From JBGTIS01 sp041745535 (lineage in GTDB: Bacteria; Bacteroidota; Bacteroidia; Cytophagales; Cyclobacteriaceae): 11,621 nt of DNA. Positions 6,394 to 11,621 of this stretch are shown piece by piece. The notes under the pieces were generated by a model. The model made no database searches. It was not told the DNA's origin and saw only the letters and a program-made list of their open reading frames with translations. Location: contig JBGTIS010000163.1 in the NCBI GenBank assembly GCA_041745535.1, positions 1-11,621 of the forward strand, read 5' to 3'. Within the stretch, counting starts at the first letter, position 1; every line of letters begins with the position of its first letter. The position numbers were made by a program, and so were the translations under genes.

Positions 6394-6438
6394 TAAAACC
6401 TCAGGCTTTTTGAACAGGCCTGGGGTTTTATTTTTTTT
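6394..6438 (+). terminator. Strong rho-independent terminator of the oxidoreductase gene
   Basis: TAAAACCTCAGGC (6394-6406) pairs with GCCTGGGGTTTTA (6418-6430) over 13 bp with one G-U pair and an 11-base loop, followed by eight T residues (6431-6438). It begins 21 bases after the stop codon. Confidence 0.88.
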
Positions 6439-6503
6439 ATCCGCATTTAAAATCATGTAAAACCTATTGAAAATTATGTAACACAATCCATAGTAGGTGT
6501 GTT

Positions 6504-6532
6504 TACCTTTGTAGAATAATTAAATGAAAGGA
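6504..6532 (+). promoter_or_regulatory. Promoter -7 box and ribosome binding site of copA
   Basis: TACCTTTG (6504-6511) matches the Bacteroidota -7 consensus, but no TTTG lies at the expected -33 distance, which may mean that an activator is needed. AAAGGA (6527-6532) sits 7 bases before the copA ATG and is a good Shine-Dalgarno by the standard of this window. A ten-codon ATG frame from 6524 overlaps the copA start; it may be chance. Confidence 0.5.
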
Positions 6533-6539
6533 TTACTGA

Positions 6540-8810
6540 ATGACACCGAATACTGAAGTTGAAGAAAAACAAGTTTTGCGATCCGCTAAGCCGGATAGCT
6601 ATAAAAAGCAAACTTTTCCCGTATTGGGGATGAGCTGCGCGGCGTGTGCGGTGAGTGTAGAATCCATGCTGAAATCTACCGAAGGGGTAAAAGATGCAGG
6701 TGTAAACTTTGCCAGCCAGACCGCCTGGGTGGAATACAACCAATCGGTAAAGCCGCAAACCCTGCAAAGTGTGATACAATCTATTGGTTACGACCTGATT
6801 GTAGATGAGGAAGATCCGCAGGCACTTCAGGAAGAAGCGCGGCAAAAACATTACAAGGCTTTAAAATTCCGCACTATCTGGTCGGTAATCCTGGCGATTC
6901 CAATAGTAATTATCGGCATGTTTTTCATGGATATGCCCTATGGGAACTGGATTTCAATGGCGCTGGCTGCTCCGGTAGTATTTTATCTGGGCCGAAGCTT
7001 TTTTATCAATGCCTGGAAACAGGCCAGGCATGGCAAAGCCAATATGGATACACTAGTCGCTTTGTCTACCGGAATCGCGTTCATTTTTAGCGCATTCAGC
7101 ACCATCTTTCCCGAATTCTGGGAGAAAAGGGGGTTGCCCGCCCATGTTTATTTCGAAGCCGCTGCCGTTATAATCACCTTTATTTCCATAGGCAAACTGC
7201 TGGAAGAAAAAGCGAAATCCAGTACTTCTTCGGCTATTAAGAAACTGATGGGCTTACAGCCTAAAACCGTAATTGCTTTAATTGATGGCGTGGAACAGGA
7301 AATTCCTATCGCCTCCGTGCAGGCAGGGTACCTGCTGCTGGTACGACCTGGCGAAAAAATACCGGTAGATGGGGTGGTTACCGCGGGCACTTCATTTGTA
7401 AATGAAAGTATGATTACCGGAGAGCCCGTGCCTGTTGAAAAAAGAAAAGGTGAGAAGGTGTTTGCCGGTACCATCAACCAGAAAGGAAGTTTTCAGTTTG
7501 AGGCGGAAAAAGTGGGGGGTGATACAGTGCTGGCGCAGATTATTAAAATGGTGCGGGAAGCGCAGGACAGCAAAGCGCCGGTGCAGCGACTGGTGGATAA
7601 AATCGCCGGTATTTTTGTGCCGGTAGTCATGGGCATTGCTATCCTCACCTTTACGGTCTGGATGATATGGGGCGGAGAGCATGCATTTACCCAGGCTTTA
7701 CTTACGTCCATTACCGTACTGGTAATCGCCTGTCCCTGTGCCCTGGGCCTGGCTACTCCCACGGCCATTATGGTGGGCGTAGGCAAGGGGGCCGAAAATA
7801 ACATCCTGATCAAGGACGCGGAAAGCCTGGAATTAGGGCATAAGGTAAATGCCGTTGTATTGGACAAAACTGGTACCATTACCGAAGGTAAACCCGTGGT
7901 TACGGATGTGGAGTGGCAAAATAGTTTGGCCGAAACTTTACCGTTGAAGCAAATTCTTTATGCCATGGAAGCCCGGTCTGAGCATCCGCTGGCTGACGCG
8001 GTGGTAGCACGCCTGAAAGCAGATAAAATAACTCAGGCCGACATTGAAAATTTTGAAAGTATTACCGGTAAAGGCGTGAAAGCTTCGTTGCCTGATCAGT
8101 CGGTGTATTGGGTTGGAAATGCCAAACTAATGCATGAAAACAATGTGGAACCGGATGCTGAATTGAGTAGGAAAGCGGCTGCCTTGCAGGAAGAAGCCAA
8201 AACAGTGATTTATTTTGGTGATGGCAGAAAAGTACTGGCGGTGCTGGCCATTGCCGATCAGATTAAAGAAACATCTAAAAAGGCTATCCAGACTTTGCGG
8301 CAAAATGGTATAGCTGTGTATATGCTGACTGGCGATAATGAAAAAACCGCGGCTGCGGTTGCCCATCAGGTAGGGATTTCCCATTATAAAGCCGAAGTGT
8401 TACCTGCCGACAAAGCTGATTTTGTACAGGAACTGCAGGCGCAGGGTAAAATGGTAGCCATGGTGGGCGATGGTATCAACGATTCGCATGCCCTGGCACA
8501 GGCGAATGTGAGCATTGCCATGGGAAAAGGTTCTGACATCGCGATGGATGTTGCCAAAATAACCCTGATTACATCCGATTTGCAGTTGGTGCCCAAAGCC
8601 CTGAACCTGTCGAAAAAAACGGTGGCAGGCATTCATCAGAATTTGTTCTGGGCTTTTATTTATAACCTGATCGGCATTCCCATCGCGGCAGGAGTATTGT
8701 ATCCGGTCAATGGCTTTTTATTAGATCCCATGATTGCCGGTGCTGCCATGGCCCTGAGTTCCGTATCGGTAGTAGCCAATAGCTTGCGATTAAAAATGGC
8801 AAAAATTTAA
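6540..8810 (+). CDS. copA: Copper-exporting P1B-type ATPase
   Basis: This inner-membrane pump exports monovalent copper from the cytoplasm using ATP. The 756-residue protein is full length. One N-terminal HMA domain is present (GMSCAAC, Cys33 and Cys36). The actuator domain carries TGEP (293-296). The metal-site helix has Cys398-Pro-Cys400. The phosphorylation motif is DKTGT (Asp442), SEHPLA holds His482, the hinge is GDGIND (643-648), and the last helices contain Tyr708-Asn709 and MALSS, the CPC/YN/MxxSS set of the Cu(I) subgroup. About eight membrane segments are expected, four before the actuator. An unusual but tolerable detail is DSHALAQAN after the hinge where DSPALAQAD is commoner. A small HMA gene follows 24 bases downstream, evidently in the same operon. 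The start is supported by AAAGGA seven bases upstream. Confidence 0.94.
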   Translation: MTPNTEVEEKQVLRSAKPDSYKKQTFPVLGMSCAACAVSVESMLKSTEGVKDAGVNFASQTAWVEYNQSVKPQTLQSVIQSIGYDLIVDEEDPQALQEEARQKHYKALKFRTIWSVILAIPIVIIGMFFMDMPYGNWISMALAAPVVFYLGRSFFINAWKQARHGKANMDTLVALSTGIAFIFSAFSTIFPEFWEKRGLPAHVYFEAAAVIITFISIGKLLEEKAKSSTSSAIKKLMGLQPKTVIALIDGVEQEIPIASVQAGYLLLVRPGEKIPVDGVVTAGTSFVNESMITGEPVPVEKRKGEKVFAGTINQKGSFQFEAEKVGGDTVLAQIIKMVREAQDSKAPVQRLVDKIAGIFVPVVMGIAILTFTVWMIWGGEHAFTQALLTSITVLVIACPCALGLATPTAIMVGVGKGAENNILIKDAESLELGHKVNAVVLDKTGTITEGKPVVTDVEWQNSLAETLPLKQILYAMEARSEHPLADAVVARLKADKITQADIENFESITGKGVKASLPDQSVYWVGNAKLMHENNVEPDAELSRKAAALQEEAKTVIYFGDGRKVLAVLAIADQIKETSKKAIQTLRQNGIAVYMLTGDNEKTAAAVAHQVGISHYKAEVLPADKADFVQELQAQGKMVAMVGDGINDSHALAQANVSIAMGKGSDIAMDVAKITLITSDLQLVPKALNLSKKTVAGIHQNLFWAFIYNLIGIPIAAGVLYPVNGFLLDPMIAGAAMALSSVSVVANSLRLKMAKI

Positions 8811-8834
8811 GTTTAACATTAAAGAGAGATAATT

Positions 8835-9047
8835 ATGAACACGATAAAATTTAAAACAAACATAAAATGTGGTGGCTGCATCGCTCAGGTAACGCCTTAT
8901 CTGAATGAAGCTGCCGGTGAAAATAACTGGGAAGTGGACATACAAAATCCGCAAAAAATACTGACCGTATCGGGCGAAACCAGTGAGGCACAGGTGAAAG
9001 AAGCCGTGCAGAAAGCAGGCTTTGCCGCGGAAAAAGTAAATGCGTAA
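8835..9047 (+). CDS. copZ: Small HMA-domain copper chaperone (CopZ-like)
   Basis: The 70-residue protein is a single HMA domain of beta-alpha-beta-beta-alpha-beta type that should carry Cu(I) in the cytoplasm and pass it to the pump encoded just upstream. The metal site is Cys12-Gly-Gly-Cys15 in NIKCGGCIAQV; the Met that usually precedes such a CxxC (MxCxxC) is Ile or Lys here, so the site is somewhat atypical. The second half (ILTVSGETSEAQVKEAVQKAGF) is ordinary for the family. It starts 24 bases after copA, which makes co-transcription very likely. Zinc or another soft metal is possible, but the position beside a CPC-type pump favours copper. The stop codon is the first three bases of a long inverted-repeat arm (9045-9061). 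Confidence 0.82.
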   Translation: MNTIKFKTNIKCGGCIAQVTPYLNEAAGENNWEVDIQNPQKILTVSGETSEAQVKEAVQKAGFAAEKVNA

Positions 9048-9286
9048 GTTGTTTTAGGATTCCGGTATACTGAAAGTTGAGCGTAAGAAGGAAGGTTGAA
9101 AGGTTAATTGTTATTCGTTATTTGCAATACTTTAATCAAATAATGAATAACAATTAACCAACAACGAATAACCTGTTAATGACTGGGACAAGCAAACAGT
9201 TTTGACTTCGGCATGTCCGCCGGCTAGTATAACAATGAAAAAATAGTAATATTTGTAAGTCACATTTTCAATCCTAAAACAACTTA
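9045..9286. repeat. 242-bp stretch bounded by a perfect 17-bp inverted repeat
   Basis: TAAGTTGTTTTAGGATT (9045-9061) and AATCCTAAAACAACTTA (9270-9286) are exact inverted repeats. The left arm contains the stop codon of the HMA gene; the right arm ends six bases before the next ATG. The 208 bases between contain a 23-bp palindrome. No direct duplication flanks the arms. It may be a small non-autonomous mobile element whose end supplied the stop codon, or a long-range RNA pairing that covers the downstream start. No transposase is present. Confidence 0.65.
9102..9159. repeat. Long hairpin, two 23-base arms with one G-T pair
   Basis: Arms at 9102-9124 and 9137-9159 pair over 23 positions, with a single G-T at 9117/9144, around a 12-base loop. 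Arms begin GGTTAATTGTTATTC and end GAATAACAATTAACC. No T-run follows, so it is not a usual terminator. The segment GTTATTCGTT (9110-9119) also pairs perfectly with AACGAATAAC at 9163-9172, which allows an alternative fold. Confidence 0.75.
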
Positions 9287-9292
9287 TTACTC

Positions 9293-9721
9293 ATGAAAAA
9301 AATAGTAAGCCTACTTATTTTATTATTCATTTTTAACATCGCTGTACAGGCACAATCCAAAGATGAACAAGCGGTGGAAGCCGCTGTGGAAACTTTGAAA
9401 AACGCGTTAATAAGCGGCGATAAGACTGAGTTGGAAAACATAGCGGCCGATGAACTGACGTACGGTCACTCAAGTGGTAAACTGGAAGATAAATCGGCTT
9501 TTGTAGAGGCACTAACCAGCAAAGTTTCTGATTTCAAAACTATTGATCTTACCAACCAAACAATAAAAGTGGTAGGCAATACTGCCCTGGTTCGCCATGA
9601 ATTAAAAGCCGATGTGGTGGATAGCGGCAAGCCTGCCAGTATCCATTTGGGTGTGCTGCTGGTATGGCAAAAGGAAAAAGGAAAATGGAATCTGCTCGCC
9701 CGTCAGGCTTATAAAATGTAA
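9293..9721 (+). CDS. Secreted NTF2-fold protein (DUF4440/SnoaL-like)
   Basis: The 142-residue protein begins with a clear signal peptide (MKKIVSLLILLFIFNIAVQA, probable cleavage after Ala20), so the mature part acts in the periplasm or outside. The rest fits the DUF4440/SnoaL-like branch of the NTF2 fold: an N-terminal helix (DEQAVEAAVETLKNALISGD), ELTYGHSSGKLEDKSAFVEAL, then beta strands (TIKVVGNTALVRHELKADV, IHLGVLLVWQKEKGKWNLLARQAYKM). Members include enzymes and non-enzymatic binding proteins; I see no catalytic set that decides, so the role is unknown. It has its own terminator just downstream. Upstream lies the inverted-repeat element rather than a recognisable promoter, so it may depend on read-through from copA or on a promoter inside that element. 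Confidence 0.8.
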   Translation: MKKIVSLLILLFIFNIAVQAQSKDEQAVEAAVETLKNALISGDKTELENIAADELTYGHSSGKLEDKSAFVEALTSKVSDFKTIDLTNQTIKVVGNTALVRHELKADVVDSGKPASIHLGVLLVWQKEKGKWNLLARQAYKM

Positions 9722-9725
9722 AATT

Positions 9726-9769
9726 AAAAGGGTTTTTCACGCTATAAGTTTAGGAAAAGCCCTTTTTTT
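9726..9769 (+). terminator. Rho-independent terminator of the NTF2-fold gene
   Basis: AAAAGGGTTTTTC (9726-9738) and GAAAAGCCCTTTT (9754-9766) form a 13-bp stem with one G-U pair and a 15-base loop, and the T-run goes on to 9769. It begins five bases after the stop codon. The A-rich left arm could make it work for the converging minus-strand gene too. Confidence 0.85.
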
Positions 9770-9790
9770 ATGGGTTTTTGTCCGGCAGAA

Positions 9791-10046
9791 GTTGGAAGTC
9801 CTTATCATGTCGCGTATTTTTTTCAATCGGATCGCCGACGCGAATGAAGCCTAACACGGCTTATTAATTCCTAAATTTTCAATATTCAATTCCATAAACA
9901 CGGTTCGCGGTGTAATTGAGCGTTGAACATTGAGTGTTTGATTTCTATTACACAACCAATATCAGCGGTAACCGCGTCTGTCTACAGGAAAACATACAAT
10001 AAAACAGCTATGCCAGAAAACTTATGCGACATGATAAGGTTGGAAG
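9791..10046. repeat. Inverted-repeat element, 14-bp arms flanked by 8-bp direct repeats
   Basis: CCTTATCATGTCGC (9800-9813) and GCGACATGATAAGG (10026-10039) are exact inverted repeats, 212 bases apart. Just outside, GTTGGAAG occurs in the same orientation on both sides (9791-9798 and 10039-10046), like a target-site duplication. Inside there are further small palindromes but no coding frame I can support. The layout resembles a MITE-type non-autonomous element. It fills most of the 357-bp gap between the NTF2-fold gene and the sugar dehydrogenase gene. Confidence 0.55.
9878..9927. repeat. Imperfect hairpin inside the 9.8-10.0 kb element
   Basis: TTCAATATTCAATT (9878-9891) and AATTGAGCGTTGAA (9914-9927) match at 11 of 14 positions as inverted repeats, with three adjacent mismatches in the middle. 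The loop between contains ACAC/GTGT (9898-9901 with 9910-9913). Nearby are AAGCC/GGCTT (9847-9851 with 9858-9862) and the palindrome GCGGTAACCGC (9965-9975). Confidence 0.45.
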
Positions 10047-10063
10047 ACCGAAGTCGGAAGTTA
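10043..10063. repeat. Heptamer tandem repeat GAAGnnn, three units
   Basis: GAAGACC, GAAGTCG and GAAGTTA follow one another with a 7-base period. Two like units (GAAGTTG, GAAGTCC) lie at 9788-9801, on the other side of the inverted-repeat element and in the same orientation. Confidence 0.5.
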
Positions 10064-10078
10064 GAGTTTGGCTGCTGT

Positions 10079-11560
10079 TTACATGTTTTCGAGCGGCACC
10101 AGTTTATAAATGGCTCCCGGACTTTCTACCGCCACATAAATATAGCCATCGGGCCCCATTTTCACGTTTCTGACCCGGCCGATGTTTTTCATCAGTATTT
10201 CTTCCCGCACAATTTTATTTCCCTCTACTTTACATCTGTTCAGATACTTGAAGCGCAGCGAACCTACGAGTAGGTTGCCTTCCCAGCTTTTATACCGGTC
10301 GCCCTGCACAAAAGCCATTCCACTGGGCGCGATAGACGGTACCCAATACAGAATGGGTTGTTCCATGCCTTCCTTTTCCGTTTGCTGCGTAAAGGTGGTG
10401 CCATCATAATTGATGCCGTAGGAAATTACCGGCCATCCATAATTTTTGGCCTTCTGGATGATATTCACTTCATCGCCACCCCGCGGACCATGTTCATGGG
10501 CCCATATCACACCGGTAGACGGGTTCAGTGCCACGCCCTGCGGATTGCGGTGCCCGTATGAATAAATGGTAGCCATAGCATCGGGTTGGTTCACAAAAGG
10601 ATTGTCTTCAGGAATGCCGCCATCGTCTTTGATCCGGTGGATCTTTCCACAGTGGTTATCCAGGCTCTGCGGATTCTCGTCCCGGTTGCCCCGGTCGCCT
10701 ACCGAGAAAAACAGGTAACCATCATTGTCAAACTGTAAGCGGGAACCGTAATGGTGCCGGGTTTTAGAATAAGGCAGGGCCTCAAATATTTTTTCACTCT
10801 GGGTAAGCTGGTTTCCTTCAAGCTTTGCCCGGGTAATGGCGGTGGTAGAAAGGGTATCCTGACCTTCTACTTTAAAAATAGAGTAGGAGAGATACACCCA
10901 GCCATTGTTTTCAAAATCAGGATGCAGGGCCACGTCCAGCAAACCGCCCTGTCCCATGTACAGTACTTCCGGCGTGCCTGCGATGGTTTGGAGTTCACGA
11001 TCAGCGGTAAGCCGATGCAGGGTACCCGCCTTTTCGGTAATCAGCATATCGCCGTCGGGTAGGAAAGCCATGCCCCAGGGCGACCCCAGGTTACTGGCTA
11101 TGGTATCCAGATTAAAATCCAGCGACTCGGTAAGGAAAGTATCCGATTTTAAAGTTTCTTCCTGAAAGGCATACAGGTCTACATTCTCAATGCCGGTGAG
11201 GATATAGGTAGCCAGATTTTCAATTTCTTCCTCTTTAAACACTTTACCAAAAGTGGGCATGCCCTGTTCAGGATAGCCGTTGGTAATAGACTTAATAATG
11301 TCTGCTTTCTCGTTTCCGTGCTTCCATTGCCGGTCAACAAATGCCTGCATCTGCTCGCCGTGGCAGCCGGAACAATAGGTTTTGAAATTGGTTTGGGCCT
11401 GCTCGAGCACCGCTTCGGGTACGGTATCGGCTTTCACAGCCAATAATTCAACGGTAGGTGCAGTGATCTGGTTCCGAAATACCTGCTCGGAATTAAAATG
11501 TTGGTACAGGTTTGCCAGCACCAGGGCAAACAAGGCGGTCAGACTGTATATTTTGATCAT
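10079..11560 (-). CDS. Cytochrome c fused to a PQQ-dependent sugar dehydrogenase (sGDH/Asd-like) domain
   Basis: The 493-residue protein is exported or anchored by an N-terminal hydrophobic segment (residues about 3-17). Residues 50-125 form a class I cytochrome c: haem motif C63-S-G-C66-H67 and the likely axial Met101 in GMPTFG. Residues about 150-490 form a six-bladed propeller of the soluble glucose/aldose sugar dehydrogenase family: LGSPWGMAFLPDG, GLLDVALHPDF, RHHYGSRLQF with His270 in the catalytic-base position, VGDRGNRDENPQS, YGHRNPQG with Arg338, HEHGPRGGDEVN, and NYGWPVISYG. It would oxidise an aldose in the periplasm with PQQ and hand electrons to its own haem, then to the respiratory chain. 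The specific sugar is unknown, and no PQQ synthesis gene is in view. It stands alone and converges with the NTF2-fold gene. Confidence 0.88.
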   Translation of the reverse strand: MIKIYSLTALFALVLANLYQHFNSEQVFRNQITAPTVELLAVKADTVPEAVLEQAQTNFKTYCSGCHGEQMQAFVDRQWKHGNEKADIIKSITNGYPEQGMPTFGKVFKEEEIENLATYILTGIENVDLYAFQEETLKSDTFLTESLDFNLDTIASNLGSPWGMAFLPDGDMLITEKAGTLHRLTADRELQTIAGTPEVLYMGQGGLLDVALHPDFENNGWVYLSYSIFKVEGQDTLSTTAITRAKLEGNQLTQSEKIFEALPYSKTRHHYGSRLQFDNDGYLFFSVGDRGNRDENPQSLDNHCGKIHRIKDDGGIPEDNPFVNQPDAMATIYSYGHRNPQGVALNPSTGVIWAHEHGPRGGDEVNIIQKAKNYGWPVISYGINYDGTTFTQQTEKEGMEQPILYWVPSIAPSGMAFVQGDRYKSWEGNLLVGSLRFKYLNRCKVEGNKIVREEILMKNIGRVRNVKMGPDGYIYVAVESPGAIYKLVPLENM

Positions 11561-11621
11561 ATTGTTTTTAGATTTATGGGAAAGGTATTGATTAGTTAGG
11601 ATTTTAGCAAAATACGAACTG
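11561..11621 (-). other. Leader of the sugar dehydrogenase gene
   Basis: These 61 bases hold no gene. On the minus strand TATTTTGC near 11613-11606 resembles the Bacteroidota -7 box but lacks one T before the G, and the -33 region lies outside the window. No Shine-Dalgarno is seen before the ATG at 11560. Confidence 0.3.

Noticed and set aside
6474..6851. Minus-strand 125-codon frame across the start of copA
   Set aside because: It runs through the copA promoter, ribosome site and HMA domain and looks like no protein family; the plus-strand reading is certain.
9102..9172. CRISPR array or riboswitch from the AT-rich repeats AATAAC/GTTATT
   Set aside because: There are no regularly spaced direct repeats with unique spacers, no cas gene, and no known aptamer motif that I recognise.
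9045..10046. A composite transposon carrying the NTF2-fold gene between two like elements
   Set aside because: The two inverted-repeat stretches have different arms and no shared internal sequence that I can see, and there is no transposase.
9923..10273. 116-codon plus-strand frame in the gap before the sugar dehydrogenase
   Set aside because: It crosses the inverted-repeat element and then lies antisense to the propeller C-terminus, with no domain or ribosome site.

Overview
The window looks like a chromosome segment of a Bacteroidota bacterium, most likely near Chitinophagaceae or Cytophagales. Several signs point there. Shine-Dalgarno sequences are weak or absent in front of most genes. 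There is a textbook Bacteroidota promoter (TTTG, 19 bp, TAnnTTTG) upstream of the ketosynthase gene, and good TAnnTTTG -7 boxes occur elsewhere. The protein set also fits: a Tat-exported Gfo/Idh/MocA oxidoreductase, a secreted Dabb protein, a secreted DUF4440-like protein, and a cytochrome c fused to a soluble glucose dehydrogenase-like domain. The taxonomy is inference; no rRNA or marker gene is present.

Layout. Positions 1-66 hold the 5' end of a minus-strand gene that leaves the window. Positions 100-1100 are very AT-rich (15-28% GC in lines I counted, against about 50% further on). They carry an unrecognised gene that seems to be broken by two compensating frameshifts. Positions 1094-1545 have no intact gene, but hold a clear promoter and possibly the decayed 3' end of an outer-membrane protein gene. 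fabF follows on the plus strand (1546-2790). Converging on it is a minus-strand operon, 4202 to 2841: Xre/MbcA-type antitoxin, GNAT acetyltransferase, RES-domain NAD-degrading toxin. Upstream of that, also on the minus strand, is a lipid- or membrane-anchored or secreted Dabb protein (4751-4359) with its own terminator.

Positions 4942-6372 encode the Tat-exported oxidoreductase, ended by a strong terminator. Then comes a copper-export pair, copA (6540-8810) and a small heavy-metal-associated (HMA) chaperone (8835-9047), with no copper regulator beside them. A small secreted NTF2-fold protein (9293-9721) follows. It lies between two stretches of about 240 bp, each bounded by long perfect inverted repeats (17 bp and 14 bp) and each holding internal palindromes. 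A minus-strand cytochrome c/PQQ-type sugar dehydrogenase fusion closes the window (10079-11560).

The points most worth following are the acetyltransferase set between an Xre antitoxin and its RES toxin, and the two nested inverted-repeat structures around the NTF2-fold gene. The other genes are ordinary members of known families.
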